A DNA stretch of 64,000 bases, from NCBI GenBank assembly GCA_016788705.1, contig JAEUSQ010000014.1, positions 1-64,000 of the forward strand, written 5' to 3'. This document shows, in pieces, positions 53,312 through 63,294 of this stretch. Position numbers and translations under genes: made by a program. Positions within the stretch are counted from its first letter, which is position 1; every line of letters begins with the position of its first letter. The DNA is from Bacteroidetes Order II. bacterium (GTDB lineage: Bacteria > Bacteroidota > Rhodothermia > Rhodothermales > UBA2364). The notes under the pieces are model-generated. The model was given only the letters and a program-made list of their open reading frames with translations. It did not search any database and had not been told where the DNA came from.

Positions 53312-53338
53312 AAAAAAAAAGCCCCGAACGAGGCTTTG
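53312..53338 (-). terminator. Terminator after the small membrane protein gene
   Basis: On the minus strand AAAGCC pairs with GGCTTT around an 8-nt loop, and nine Ts follow. It lies 28 nt beyond the stop at 53366. Confidence 0.78.
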
Positions 53339-53365
53339 TGGATAACAAATGACGAAGGTCTTGCA

Positions 53366-53791
53366 TTACCGGATTTCTTGTACCGAGTAGATAAAGTACC
53401 GGGTTTCTCCCAGAAAAAAGACATCCATAAACTTTTCCCTATAATACAATTTTACTTTCTTGTTTTCGGTAATGGCCTTTTCAATAGACCTACGCACGTT
53501 TTCATCTTTGGTGTGTACCGAGAAATTCCAAATTCGGGTATTAATCCCACCTGGCTCCTGAGTGATGTACCCTTGATCCAATTGGCCTTCCCAAGTTTTA
53601 AAGACAAAGCCCTTATTGCTCATTTTAATGACATTGCCCACCCGAAACCCATCGCTGTAATAACCAAAAGTGGCATAGGCGAAGATACTGACAACAATGA
53701 CTACGGTTAGCACGAGGACAAGGACGAGGTAACGTTTTATTTTTTTTCCGAGAGTACTGACTGGTTTCGCAGCGGAAGGAATGTCAACCAT
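53366..53791 (-). CDS. Small single-pass membrane protein co-transcribed with an ECF sigma factor
   Basis: The 141 residues have one membrane helix (about 21-42, LVLVLVLTVVIVVSIFAYATF), followed by a periplasmic or cytoplasmic domain with YYSDGFRVGNVIKMSNKGFV and the C-terminal VKLYYREKFMDVFFLGET. It resembles small Bacteroidota membrane proteins of unknown function that are sometimes misannotated as 6-phosphogluconate dehydrogenase. It begins 24 nt after the ECF sigma gene, so a role as an anti-sigma-like partner or a target is possible but not shown. No zinc anti-sigma motif is present. Confidence 0.65.
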   Translation of the reverse strand: MVDIPSAAKPVSTLGKKIKRYLVLVLVLTVVIVVSIFAYATFGYYSDGFRVGNVIKMSNKGFVFKTWEGQLDQGYITQEPGGINTRIWNFSVHTKDENVRRSIEKAITENKKVKLYYREKFMDVFFLGETRYFIYSVQEIR

Positions 53792-53815
53792 TGGTTTGTG
53801 GTTTTAGTTGTTCAG

Positions 53816-54442
53816 TTAAAATTCTAAAGACGTTCTGTTGTCTTTTAGAAAACGATACAGCATTTCACGCGCACGGAAGATATGTGCCTTTACGGTTCCT
53901 AAGGGCAAACTTAGTTGATCGGCAATTTCCTCGTAGCTCATTTCTTGCTGGTGGCGCATCACTATAACACGATGGTATTTTTCTGGTAACTTGGCGATCG
54001 CCTCTTCAATCAGACGATTGCGCTGATCTTCCACAATATGGCGATCTGGGCGATACTCCACATCCGGAATTTCCAACTCCATTTCTCCGTCTTTCGTCTG
54101 AACCGGCTTGTCTATGGAAATGGTTTTAAGGCGCCGCTTCCGCAAGAAGTCTATTGTGTGATTCGTGGCTATTTTGTACAACCAAGTCGAAAAGGCAAAT
54201 TGTGTGGAGTACGAACCAAGCGAAGAGAAGGCTTTGATAAACGCCTCTTGCACCAGATCATCCACTTCTTCGTCGTTCCGGATCATTTTTCGGATGTGGT
54301 GCCAGATGGGCTCACGATATTTATTCATCAGACGCTGAAAGGCCACTTCGTTTCCGATCAGGGCCTGCTCCACCCACGTACGGTCTTGTACACTTGAGGC
54401 AGAGGGCGCGGACGATTGTCCGGTGGATATTTGATCCGTCAT
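53816..54442 (-). CDS. ECF-type RNA polymerase sigma factor
   Basis: The 208 residues include sigma region 2 (about 40-100: DLVQEAFIKAFSSLGSYSTQ, then FSTWLYKIATNHTIDFLRKRR) and region 4 (about 140-195: LPEKYHRVIVMRHQQEMSYEEI and GTVKAHIFRAREML). It is RpoE-like in length. No typical anti-sigma factor is adjacent, only the small membrane protein gene 24 nt downstream. A divergent NlpC/P60 gene lies upstream across a 225-nt gap. Confidence 0.9.
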   Translation of the reverse strand: MTDQISTGQSSAPSASSVQDRTWVEQALIGNEVAFQRLMNKYREPIWHHIRKMIRNDEEVDDLVQEAFIKAFSSLGSYSTQFAFSTWLYKIATNHTIDFLRKRRLKTISIDKPVQTKDGEMELEIPDVEYRPDRHIVEDQRNRLIEEAIAKLPEKYHRVIVMRHQQEMSYEEIADQLSLPLGTVKAHIFRAREMLYRFLKDNRTSLEF

Positions 54443-54667
54443 GGGTTTTGGTATGCTGGGAGGGGTTTTCTCGGAAAGGGAATCTAAGAAAAAAATAGCC
54501 CATCCTGTATAGTACGATCTTTTTTTCGCAGTTCGTATGGCAGATCAGGCAAACTGACGTTTATGTTGGTCATTTCAACAGAACGATAAAAAGGATAATT
54601 GGATTCATCCAGTAAGAATTTCCTTATTTTCGGATAAATTATTGTATCAACCTATACAAATACGCTT

Positions 54668-55885
54668 ATGCCAATGCGGATACCCCAATATATCGGCCTG
54701 TGCTGGATTGGATTGGTTTTCATAACGACTGGATGCAACAGTACCGCGCCTTCCGTAAAACCAGCCACTCCTGTACCACCAAGTGCTCTTCTGGATGCTG
54801 CCCAGGAAATTCAAAAGACCTTTGCCCCAGATGGTCGAGTAGCCCATTTCCAAACAGATTTTCTGCCTCGTGGTACTCGGTGGGTACTGAAAGGTGAGAC
54901 GAATCTGCCCGTTGCAAAATTGGCATTGCTGCAAAAAATAGCCCAACTCGGCATGGTAGTGACCGATAGCCTACAGTTGTTGCCCAATACCACTGTCGGC
55001 GAAAAAGCGTGGGCCATTGCCAATAATGCCGTTATCAATTTGCGCTATAAGCCTGAACATGCCGCCGAGATGGCCACACAAGTATTACTGGGGCAATTGG
55101 TACAGGTTCTTAAAGCAGAAGATTATTGGTATTGGGTACAAACACCCGATGGCTATTTGGCATGGGTGGAGGGAGGAGCCTTACATCGCCTCACGCAGTC
55201 AGCCAAAAAACAATATGAAGCGGCACCCAAAATGGTGTATTTACGTCCTTTTGGATTTTCTTTTTCCCGACCTGATGAACGGAGTGAACCTGTCTCGGAT
55301 CTGACTGCGGGCAATATTTTGGTGATTGTACGGGAGGAAGGCATGTTTTTTCAGGTGAATTACCCTGATGGTCGTATGGGGTTTGTCCCTAAGGCGGATG
55401 CAATGCCCTATGATTTATGGCAAACACAAACGCGGGCTACCTCGGCCTCTTTGGTCGAAGCCGCACGCCGTTTAATGGGCGTGCCGTATCTGTGGGGCGG
55501 CACATCGGCGAAAGGAGTGGATTGTAGTGGATTTACCAAAACCATTTATGCCATGAATGGCTTAATGCTCCAACGGGATGCATCACAACAAGCACATGAA
55601 GGTATTTTGGTGGATGAAACGGGCGATTTCTCCCACCTTCAGCCCGGAGACTTATTGTTCTTCGGCAAAAAAGCCACCCCAAATAGCCGAGAACGGGTCA
55701 TTCATGTGGGCTTATGGATTGGAGAAGGACGTTTTATCCATGCTTCCTCACGAGTCCAGATCAACAGTATGATTCCGGAACATACGGACTATAGTGCCTA
55801 CGAACGCGGTAGGTACTTGTATGCCCGCCGGATGCTGGGCCATGTTCCCGAGGTTCGTTTGTCTGTACCCCTCGTGCCGCAATAA
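54668..55885 (+). CDS. NlpC/P60 (C40) peptidoglycan peptidase lipoprotein with SH3-like domains
   Basis: The 405 residues have a lipoprotein signal (VFITTGC, Cys23). Two SH3-like segments follow: one around residues 115-180 (VINLRYKPEHAAEMATQVL, DGYLAWVEGG) and one around 190-255. The C-terminal NlpC/P60 domain (about 265-390) has the catalytic Cys in VDCSGFTK, His in VIHVGLWIGEG and a further His in FIHASSRV. It cleaves peptide stems of peptidoglycan in the periplasm. It is divergent from the ECF sigma gene and probably monocistronic. Confidence 0.88.
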   Translation: MPMRIPQYIGLCWIGLVFITTGCNSTAPSVKPATPVPPSALLDAAQEIQKTFAPDGRVAHFQTDFLPRGTRWVLKGETNLPVAKLALLQKIAQLGMVVTDSLQLLPNTTVGEKAWAIANNAVINLRYKPEHAAEMATQVLLGQLVQVLKAEDYWYWVQTPDGYLAWVEGGALHRLTQSAKKQYEAAPKMVYLRPFGFSFSRPDERSEPVSDLTAGNILVIVREEGMFFQVNYPDGRMGFVPKADAMPYDLWQTQTRATSASLVEAARRLMGVPYLWGGTSAKGVDCSGFTKTIYAMNGLMLQRDASQQAHEGILVDETGDFSHLQPGDLLFFGKKATPNSRERVIHVGLWIGEGRFIHASSRVQINSMIPEHTDYSAYERGRYLYARRMLGHVPEVRLSVPLVPQ

Positions 55886-55980
55886 AAACAAATGCAACAT
55901 GGGGCGTTTATTAAAAGATGTGGCTATCTTGCGTCATCTCTTGAAAATCTTTTTTTGTTATACCACTATCTACACTACGC

Positions 55981-57387
55981 ATGAAACTCACTTTTTGCGG
56001 CGCCGCTCAAACAGTAACAGGTTCGATGCACCTGCTCGAGTTGGAAAGCGGTCATAAGATTTTAATGGACTGTGGCCTGTTTCAAGGAAGAAGGGACGAG
56101 GCCAATCACATCAACCGGACTTTTTTGTTTAATCCCGCCGAAATTGATGTGGTACTTCTGTCCCATGCCCATATAGACCATGCAGGTCTTCTGCCCAAAC
56201 TCTGGAAAGATGGCTTTCGAGGACGTGTTTATGCCACCCATGCCACCTACGACCTTTGTGCAATTATGCTCATGGACTCGGCCTACATTCAAGAATCCGA
56301 TGCAGCTTTTTTGAATAAACGCAACAAAAACCGCCGTGGGCCACAAGGTCCGGAAATTGTACCGCTTTATACACAGGCAGATACCGAGGACATGCTCAAA
56401 AGATTTGTTTCGGTGGGCTACGATACCCCTTTTTCACCATTACCAGGGCTATCGGTAGAGTATCGGGATGCGGGGCACATTTTGGGATCTGCTTCAATGG
56501 TCTTGAAAATCCAAGAAGGCGGACGAGAGAAAAGATTAGGTTTCACTGGAGATATAGGCAGACCGGAACGACCAATCATCCGTGATCCCCAAACCATGGA
56601 AGACTGTGACTGGATCATTACAGAATCCACCTATGGCGGCCAAACCCATCCGCCCACTACAGAAACCAATGAGGCGCTGGCCAATGTCATCCGTAACACG
56701 GCCAGTAGAGGCGGTAAAATTCTGATTCCAGCCTTTGCGGTAGGACGAACCCAAGAACTGGTATATGCCTTAGACCAGTTGTGGAATGAAGGTGAATTAC
56801 CCCGAATTCCGGTGTATGTGGATAGTCCGCTTGCGGTAAGTGCTACAGCCGTTTTCCAATCACATCCAGAATGTTACGACGAAGAAACCCGGCACTACCT
56901 CCGGGAGGATGAAAATCCATTTGGTTTCGAGAAACTGCGCTACGTTCGTTCGGTAGATCAGTCTAAAGCCTTGAATACACAACGTGGTTCAATGGTCGTG
57001 ATTTCGGCATCGGGTATGTGCGAAGCTGGCCGCATACTACACCACCTACGCAACAACATCAGCAATCCCAAAACGACGGTATTGATGGTGGGCTACTGCG
57101 CCGAGAACACCTTAGGGCGACGCCTGATCAATAAGGATCCTGTGGTACGTATTTTTGGCGAAGAGTATCTCCGAAAGGCTGAAGTGGTTACCCTTTCTTC
57201 GCTTTCTGCTCATGCCGACGAACCGGAATTGCTGGATTTCCTGGGGAAATTAGACATAGACCGCCTCCAACAAACATTTCTAGTACATGGCGAATTAGAA
57301 CGCCAGCAGTTGCTACAAACAGCCCTCAAAACCAAGGGCTTTAAGCAGGTGGAAATTCCGGTCCGTGGTCACTCAGTTATATTGTAA
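55981..57387 (+). CDS. Beta-CASP metallo-beta-lactamase RNase
   Basis: The 468 residues fit the RNA-processing exonuclease/CPSF73-like family. The MBL signature SHAHIDHAG (61-69) and further metal ligands precede the beta-CASP insert (ITESTYGG onward), followed by a C-terminal RMMBL region (SGMCEAGRILHHLRNNIS, LSSLSAHADEPELLDFLG, FLVHGELERQQ). It probably acts on RNA. The gene starts 95 nt after the NlpC/P60 gene and ends 29 nt before the BatB-like gene, so joint transcription is possible. Confidence 0.86.
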   Translation: MKLTFCGAAQTVTGSMHLLELESGHKILMDCGLFQGRRDEANHINRTFLFNPAEIDVVLLSHAHIDHAGLLPKLWKDGFRGRVYATHATYDLCAIMLMDSAYIQESDAAFLNKRNKNRRGPQGPEIVPLYTQADTEDMLKRFVSVGYDTPFSPLPGLSVEYRDAGHILGSASMVLKIQEGGREKRLGFTGDIGRPERPIIRDPQTMEDCDWIITESTYGGQTHPPTTETNEALANVIRNTASRGGKILIPAFAVGRTQELVYALDQLWNEGELPRIPVYVDSPLAVSATAVFQSHPECYDEETRHYLREDENPFGFEKLRYVRSVDQSKALNTQRGSMVVISASGMCEAGRILHHLRNNISNPKTTVLMVGYCAENTLGRRLINKDPVVRIFGEEYLRKAEVVTLSSLSAHADEPELLDFLGKLDIDRLQQTFLVHGELERQQLLQTALKTKGFKQVEIPVRGHSVIL

Positions 57388-57416
57388 ATGGGGTACAGCC
57401 CAAGTTCTAAATAACA

Positions 57417-58475
57417 ATGGATTGGTTACATCCTATATTCTTATGGTCGTTATTCGCGGTTCCAGTGGCCATTTCAGGCTATCTTTGGAAAGCATTTCAA
57501 CGAAAACGGGCACGTGATGTATTTGGGGACGCCATGCTGGTGGAACGCCTCTCCGAAGGTGTTAGCACCAGACGGCGTAGGTGGAAAGCAACGCTGTTTG
57601 CACTTTCGGTGTTTTTTTTGGCTCTGGCTTTAGCTGGACCAAGAATGGGGACAAAGGTCCGGGAAGTTTCTCGTGAAGGGGTAGATTTGATGATCGCCCT
57701 AGATGTCTCCACTTCCATGCTCGCGGAAGACGTGGCCCCCAACCGCCTGAAAAGGGCTAAGTTTGAGCTAACAAAATTGGTAGAAAAACTCAATGGCGAC
57801 CGAGTTGGGCTAATCCTATTCGGTGGAGATGCCTTTCTTCAATGCCCCGTGACATTGGACTATAACGCCCTAAAGTTGTTTTTAGACATCTCGGAGCCAG
57901 ACCAGATGCCCACGCAAGGCACACAGTACGACCGGATGTTGGAGGTGGTCATTAAGGCGTTCGACATGAAAGGGACCGACAAGGATTCTAAAGGCAACCG
58001 CAGCAAGGTTCTATTGGTTGTATCAGATGGCGAAAGCCATAGCGGAGACATGAGCACACTCAGGAGTAGGGCGGCAGAATCTGGCATTACCCTATTTACA
58101 GCTGGTGTAGGCGAAACCGTAGGCGTAACCATTCCAGCATATCTAAACGGCCAACGCACCGAAGGACTTAAAACCGACCGAAATGGCCAAGCCGTGATCA
58201 CCAAATTAGAGGAAGCAGCCTTACAGGATTTAGGCAAAGACGGCGCCTACTTCCGGATTGCCCGTACCACCAGTAACCTTTCAGACTTCAGCGATGTATT
58301 GGCCGGAATGGAAAAAACAAAATTTGGAACCACTAAGTTTGCTGCCTATGAGGAACAATTCCAATGGCCTTTGGGTGTGGCGTTGCTGCTGTTGCTGATT
58401 GAATGGCTCTTGCCAGATCGCAGAAAAAAGCCCAAAACATTGTTCTCTTCTGCTATGACCCCACACACACTTTGA
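57417..58475 (+). CDS. BatB-like VWA-domain membrane protein
   Basis: The 352 residues have a membrane helix at about 7-25, a second at about 58-75 (ATLFALSVFFLALALAG), a VWA domain with MIDAS DVSTSMLAEDVAPNRLKRAK and GDRVGLILFGGDAF, and a C-terminal membrane helix (WPLGVALLLLLIEWLLP). This is the BatA/BatB type, associated with MoxR ATPases and stress tolerance in Bacteroidota. MoxR and the other Bat genes are not adjacent. Its TGA overlaps the TTG start of prmC. Confidence 0.85.
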   Translation: MDWLHPIFLWSLFAVPVAISGYLWKAFQRKRARDVFGDAMLVERLSEGVSTRRRRWKATLFALSVFFLALALAGPRMGTKVREVSREGVDLMIALDVSTSMLAEDVAPNRLKRAKFELTKLVEKLNGDRVGLILFGGDAFLQCPVTLDYNALKLFLDISEPDQMPTQGTQYDRMLEVVIKAFDMKGTDKDSKGNRSKVLLVVSDGESHSGDMSTLRSRAAESGITLFTAGVGETVGVTIPAYLNGQRTEGLKTDRNGQAVITKLEEAALQDLGKDGAYFRIARTTSNLSDFSDVLAGMEKTKFGTTKFAAYEEQFQWPLGVALLLLLIEWLLPDRRKKPKTLFSSAMTPHTL

Positions 58476-59320
58476 CATACCGCGATCTAAAACAAGCATC
58501 CATTCACCGTTTGATGCAATTTGGGCTAGAGACACCCGAAGCCAACCTCGAAGTCCGTTGGCTATTAGAACACCTCACGGGATGGTCTGGAACTGGTGTA
58601 TTACTCCACTTGGATGACTCCGTCACCATTACGCATCTCGCACGTTGGGAATCTTTTTTGCACCGAAGAATCCAGCATGAACCCATTCAATATATTATTG
58701 GAACGGTACCCTTTTTGGGATTAACCCTAAAAGTTAACCCAAATGTTCTCATTCCTCGCCCCGAAACTGAGTGGCTTACCCATTGGCTTAGCACACACTT
58801 ACGCGGCCCTCTACGGATACTAGATGTCGGGACAGGTAGTGGATGTATTGCACTTGGTCTAAAGCATTTACGACCAGAATATCAGGTGACAGCCTGTGAT
58901 GTGAGCATAGGCGCCTTGGAAGTTGCCCGGGAAAATGCCCAACTGAATCAGATAAATGTTCAATTCTATAGCGCCGATATGCTTGACCCTATGTTTCCAG
59001 AAGTCTTTCACACCCCTTTTAACCTGATCGTTTCTAATCCGCCCTATGTGTTGCGCGAAGAGGCACATACATTGCAAAATGAAGTGATCGCATACGAACC
59101 ACATTTGGCACTTTTTACGGAAGGGGAGCCTTTAAGATTCTACCGCGCCTTGGTTTTAAGTGCCACCAAAATGCTTGCACCGGGTGGATGGGTGGCCTTG
59201 GAGTGTCATACCGACTTTGCCGACGATGTAAAAAATCTCTTGGAGGACTCCGGCTTCTTTGAAGCTCAAGTGATCCATGACCTATCGAATAAACCCCGTC
59301 TGGCAATAGGCAAAAAGTAA
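58472..59320 (+). CDS. prmC: Release factor glutamine N5-methyltransferase
   Basis: Start chosen at the TTG at 58472, giving MTYRDLKQASIHRLMQFG, the usual PrmC N terminus. The ATG at 58403 would add 23 residues inside the BatB frame. The resulting 282 residues match family length. The SAM site is ILDVGTGSGCIALGL, and NPPYV (near 189-193), the glutamine-binding motif, is present. It methylates the GGQ glutamine of release factors. The TTG overlaps the BatB stop (TTGA), a coupled arrangement. Confidence 0.9.
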   Translation: MTYRDLKQASIHRLMQFGLETPEANLEVRWLLEHLTGWSGTGVLLHLDDSVTITHLARWESFLHRRIQHEPIQYIIGTVPFLGLTLKVNPNVLIPRPETEWLTHWLSTHLRGPLRILDVGTGSGCIALGLKHLRPEYQVTACDVSIGALEVARENAQLNQINVQFYSADMLDPMFPEVFHTPFNLIVSNPPYVLREEAHTLQNEVIAYEPHLALFTEGEPLRFYRALVLSATKMLAPGGWVALECHTDFADDVKNLLEDSGFFEAQVIHDLSNKPRLAIGKK

Positions 59321-59356
59321 AAAAGAGCCGGACTTTATAAAAAAGACCGACTCTTT
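59320..59356 (+). terminator. Probable terminator after prmC
   Basis: AAAGAGCCGGAC and GACCGACTCTTT can pair with two mismatches around an A/T-rich loop. The pairing is imperfect and there is little T-run. Confidence 0.5.
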
Positions 59357-59376
59357 AGCCCTGACGCAAGGTTTTA

Positions 59377-60783
59377 TCAAGGGAAAATACCCATTTCCAA
59401 ATATGAAACCGCTACTTTATCTATTGCATTGATGAAAGAAGCGGTTCTTAAGTCTGTTTTGTGGTGTTGTGCAATCGCCCGTACTTCGTTATACGCATTG
59501 ATCATCGTGTCCTCAAGTCCGGAGTTTACCAAGTCTTCTTCGCTTGCTCCATGTATCACCTCCTCCATAAACCGAGGGTCTAATTTTTGTCCAATTAATG
59601 TTTGAATAGCGTCCAGCATTTTGGTTTGCATATTCTGTTCGAACCGCTTGCTCATTCGTCCAAATCGAACATGTTGTAGGTTTCTAAGCCATTCAAAATA
59701 AGAAACCGTTACTCCCCCCGCATTCAAAAACACATCCGGAATAATCATAATGCCTCGCTCATTCAAAATGGTATCGGCATGGGCCGTTACAGGGCCATTT
59801 GCTCCTTCGGCTATGATCTTGGCCTGAATTCGGGTGGCATTTTCTCCAACAATTACGGCTTCGAGTGCTGCCGGAACCAAAATATCGCAGGGCAATTCCA
59901 ATGCCGCTTGCGAGTGGGTAATGTTCTCGGCACCAGGGAAGTTCAAAATAGAACCGGTTTCTTTACGGTGTTTAACCACTTTTTCCAAATCCAAGCCATT
60001 GGCATTGTAGATAGCACCTTCATACTCTGCAAGACCGACAATAACCGCCCCGCCTTCTTGAATAAATTTGGCCGCATGATAGCCCACATTCCCCAACCCT
60101 TGCACGACCACCGTTTTCCCCGCAAGCCCAGGACTGAGCCCCAACTGAGCCATATCTTCGGCGTGGGAACATGCTTCACGCAGGCCAAAGAATACACCGC
60201 GTCCAGTTGCCTCTTTACGCCCCCGAACCCCGCCTTGCCCCACTGGCTTTCCGGTTACACAAGCAAGTGCATCCAACGAATCGCTGGTAAGAGAGTTGTA
60301 GGTATCCAAAATCCACGACATCTCTTTTGCTCCGGTTCCATAATCCGGTGCCGGAACGTCTATACCCGGACCGATGAAATTTTTCTTCACCAACTCGAAG
60401 GTATAGCGCCGGGTAATGCGTTCAAGTTCGGCTTCCGAATATTTGCGACGGTCAATACAAATTCCTCCTTTTGCGCCACCAAAAGGGACATCCACAATGG
60501 CACATTTATACGTCATCAGCGAAGCGAGTGCCGTAACCTCGTCTGCATTTACATTGGGTGCATAACGGATGCCACCCTTGGTTGGAGTTTTATGCTGGCT
60601 ATGTTCTGCACGCCACGCCCGGATCACCTCGATCGAGCCATCGTCACGTTTTAATGGAAATTGCATGGCATACGTACTATTGCAAATACGAATCTGATCC
60701 AGCAATCCTTTTGGGTGTTTGGTGTGGACCGCAGCCTTTTCAAACATACGGTTGACTTGAGCTAAAAAACTAATGTCGGACAT
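59377..60783 (-). CDS. gdhA: Glutamate dehydrogenase (Glu/Leu/Phe/Val family)
   Basis: The 468 residues carry the substrate-side motifs [15 protein letters not shown] and [19 protein letters not shown], which includes the catalytic Lys, [15 protein letters not shown], and the cofactor loop [16 protein letters not shown]. This is the family of oxidative or reductive glutamate dehydrogenases. Coenzyme preference cannot be read with certainty. Length is normal. It is a single gene, convergent with prmC. Confidence 0.9.
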   Translation of the reverse strand: MSDISFLAQVNRMFEKAAVHTKHPKGLLDQIRICNSTYAMQFPLKRDDGSIEVIRAWRAEHSQHKTPTKGGIRYAPNVNADEVTALASLMTYKCAIVDVPFGGAKGGICIDRRKYSEAELERITRRYTFELVKKNFIGPGIDVPAPDYGTGAKEMSWILDTYNSLTSDSLDALACVTGKPVGQGGVRGRKEATGRGVFFGLREACSHAEDMAQLGLSPGLAGKTVVVQGLGNVGYHAAKFIQEGGAVIVGLAEYEGAIYNANGLDLEKVVKHRKETGSILNFPGAENITHSQAALELPCDILVPAALEAVIVGENATRIQAKIIAEGANGPVTAHADTILNERGIMIIPDVFLNAGGVTVSYFEWLRNLQHVRFGRMSKRFEQNMQTKMLDAIQTLIGQKLDPRFMEEVIHGASEEDLVNSGLEDTMINAYNEVRAIAQHHKTDLRTASFINAIDKVAVSYLEMGIFP

Positions 60784-61092
60784 AAAATTGACGTTTTACG
60801 TTAGAAAAAGCCACTCTGAAAGCAGCATGTTTCCGAGGAGAAGACTTCATATAACGGGTACAAGTTGTACTTGTTGTTTTTGACCCTGCAATCCACAAGT
60901 CTTTATGGAAACGCTTCCAATTTAATCAAAAATAAGAACTAAAAAGCACCCGAAGGAAAATTATTCGTTGTACCACGGTTAAATAGCATCCATTCCGCTT
61001 ATACCTCCCACAATCTGCTACCACTCCCCCCCAAAAAAAAACGGCCTTCTGCTGAAACAAAAGACCGTTTAAAAAACGAGTGGGTGAAAAAC
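60784..61092. other. Intergenic region with a terminator and no gene
   Basis: This roughly 309-nt stretch holds the terminator at 61033-61070. I see no gene or regulatory site that I could support in the rest. Confidence 0.5.
61033..61070 (-). terminator. Terminator of the LysM transglycosylase gene
   Basis: On the minus strand AAACGG (61070-61065) pairs with CCGTTT, with additional CTT/AAG pairing, and a run of nine Ts follows. It lies 23 nt beyond the stop at 61093. Confidence 0.75.
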
Positions 61093-63258
61093 TTAGCGAC
61101 GTTTCTTTTTAGTAGTCGTTGTTTTTTCTTTTTTGCTGCTCTTGGTATTGGCTTTGGTGCCTTTAGGATCAACCGTTTTGCCACCTTTAATTCGAAGAAT
61201 ATCACCTGGCTTAATAGTGCTACTTTTCAGATTATTGACAGACTTCAGTTCCGCAACAGTTATACCATATTTACGGGCAATGCTCGTCAGACCTTCTCCT
61301 TTGGCAACACGATGCGAGGAAGGCGCAGCCGTTGTTTTCGTCTTGGAACTACTTGTGGTACGTTTAGAAGATTCCCGTGCAGCCGCCACTTCCCGTGCAC
61401 CTGGCTCCTCCGGCTTGGTATCCGAGAAGATCACAATGCGTTGACCAACATTGATTTGGTTATGACGCAGGTTATTCCACTCTTTGATGTCGGAAGCCTC
61501 TACTCCATACTGGGTTGCCAACTGTGTAAGGGTTTGACCCGGTTTTACTTTTACAACCTGACGCTTACCCTTTGGTGCGGCCACTTGGCGCTCCTGTGGT
61601 TTCGGTGTAGGTTTAGCCTTTGTTTTGGGCGGTGCAGGGGTCAAGTCCGCAATGGCCGCTACAGCAGGAGCGGGTATGGTAACAGGAGCAACAGCCGTAT
61701 CGCTTGCTGATGTTGAACCAAAAACGGAAGAGGGCTGGCCACTATCCGGTTTCGTCGGAGAGGTTTTAGGTTCAGGCTTGGAACGAACCCGATCCCGTGA
61801 AGAAGGCAACACCGAAGCGAGGCTTTCTAAGGGGTTTTCGGCACGTTGTGCAAGGTTACCAGTCCGTGTGCCATAACTTACCTGCAATGGTGTACCCAAT
61901 GCAAGGTCACCCAAGTTTGAACCCGTATTCTTAGGAACCCGAAGTAAATACCCTTGTTCAGGCATTTCACCATTCCCCAACAAAATTCGGTCAGGCATGA
62001 ATGAGGCAGAAACAGCCGACGGTGTCTTGTCGGTTTTTAGTTCTGGATTCAATGCGCGAATATGGGTGATGGGGATTTGTAACTTGTCAGAAATCTCGTC
62101 TAAAGAAGTACCCCCCTGAACAGCTACCACATCATACTCATATGATGGCGCTTGTGGATAAGTACCCAAATCGAACGCCTGTTGGTTGTTCATAATCAGG
62201 TACGTCGCAATGAATAACGGGACATAATTGCGGGTCTCGCGTGGGAGTTTGTCCATAATCTCCCAGAAGGTGGCTTTGCGGCCCAACCGCTGAGAGGCTT
62301 GTTCTAGTGCTCGCTTTACGCGGTAAGGATTACAGTTATATCCTGCCAGCGCCAATTGCCAGTCTCCACCAAACATCTGGTGTAGATCACGGAGGTGGCG
62401 TGCGGCAGCACGAGTTGCTTTTTCTGGGTCCCGCCGTTCGTCTATTGCATTATTGATATTAAGACCGTATCCCGCTCCTGTAGCCGGAATAAACTGCCAT
62501 AAGCCAGCAGCGGCAGCCCAGCTTTGGGCACGGGGATTCAAAGCACTTTCTACTACGGCCAAATACTTGATTTCATCCGGCAAACCTTCTTCTTCCAAGA
62601 TGCGCTCAATCATAGGGAAGTATAAGTCTGCACGGGTACGAACCGTCCTAAAGTGTGTTTTATTGCGACTGAGCGAGGAAATTGCCCGGAGAACGGGGCG
62701 TTCCAGATCCATCTGAAATACCGTATTAACGGGAGCCAGACCGAGCTGGGACGGCGCGTTCACATTTTCGAGCAAATTAGAATTGTCGTCGGTCTCAAGT
62801 TCTGCAATCACTTCTGCACGAAGTTCAAAGACTTCATCATTCTCGGCAACCAGTAAAGGATCTACTTTTCCGTAAAAATCTTTTGTGGTCCGAATAGCCG
62901 TCCGGTACATATCCCGGAAAGGCATCAAATCTGTAATACCGGGTTGGGTTAACAAAGATTGCAGTTCTGCAACAATGTTCCGTAAAATTCCGTCTGCCTT
63001 GTTGCGGTCTTTGCTACGGTCCAACTCCAGAAAACGGGCATAATCTCGATAGATTTTCGCAATTTTACGATCTTGCTCATCTACCGAGATGCTTTCATCC
63101 ACAGGTGTGGACTGGATGGCCCGATACAGCCGTCCCTCAACTGACATTGTCGTAGGCTCAGGCTGAGTGGCCAATGGGGTTGTTTTAGGTTGTTGCGCAA
63201 AGACCAGTCCTGTAGGCCCCAGACACAACACCCACGCTAATAGTTTTGATCGGTTCAC
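61093..63258 (-). CDS. MltD-like lytic transglycosylase with LysM domains
   Basis: Start chosen at the GTG at 63258, which has AGGAG at a suitable distance (63266-63270) and gives MNRSKLLAWVLCLGPTG as signal peptide. The ATG at 63294 adds 12 residues ahead of it. The protein has about 721 residues: a central transglycosylase SLT domain with the catalytic Glu in AVVESALNPRAQSW, GLWQFIPATG and LAGYNCNPYRVKRA; three LysM-type segments (an irregular one at YEYDVVAVQGG, then VVKVKPGQTLTQLATQYG and SHRVAKGEGLTSIARKYG), with a Pro/Ala-rich linker between; and a basic C terminus. It cleaves glycan strands in the periplasm. Confidence 0.9.
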   Translation of the reverse strand: MNRSKLLAWVLCLGPTGLVFAQQPKTTPLATQPEPTTMSVEGRLYRAIQSTPVDESISVDEQDRKIAKIYRDYARFLELDRSKDRNKADGILRNIVAELQSLLTQPGITDLMPFRDMYRTAIRTTKDFYGKVDPLLVAENDEVFELRAEVIAELETDDNSNLLENVNAPSQLGLAPVNTVFQMDLERPVLRAISSLSRNKTHFRTVRTRADLYFPMIERILEEEGLPDEIKYLAVVESALNPRAQSWAAAAGLWQFIPATGAGYGLNINNAIDERRDPEKATRAAARHLRDLHQMFGGDWQLALAGYNCNPYRVKRALEQASQRLGRKATFWEIMDKLPRETRNYVPLFIATYLIMNNQQAFDLGTYPQAPSYEYDVVAVQGGTSLDEISDKLQIPITHIRALNPELKTDKTPSAVSASFMPDRILLGNGEMPEQGYLLRVPKNTGSNLGDLALGTPLQVSYGTRTGNLAQRAENPLESLASVLPSSRDRVRSKPEPKTSPTKPDSGQPSSVFGSTSASDTAVAPVTIPAPAVAAIADLTPAPPKTKAKPTPKPQERQVAAPKGKRQVVKVKPGQTLTQLATQYGVEASDIKEWNNLRHNQINVGQRIVIFSDTKPEEPGAREVAAARESSKRTTSSSKTKTTAAPSSHRVAKGEGLTSIARKYGITVAELKSVNNLKSSTIKPGDILRIKGGKTVDPKGTKANTKSSKKEKTTTTKKKRR

Positions 63259-63265
63259 CTTTTCA

Positions 63266-63274
63266 CTCCTCTCT
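63266..63274 (-). promoter_or_regulatory. Ribosome binding site deciding the transglycosylase start
   Basis: The minus strand reads AGAGAGGAG followed by 7 nt and the GTG at 63258-63256. The upstream ATG (63294) has no such site. Confidence 0.65.
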
Positions 63275-63294
63275 GTTTTTGGCTTGGCATACAC

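Noticed and set aside
59779-60654. Open frame of 291 residues opposite glutamate dehydrogenase
   Set aside because: It is a shadow frame rich in Cys/His/Arg without a recognisable motif, opposite a clearly conserved enzyme.
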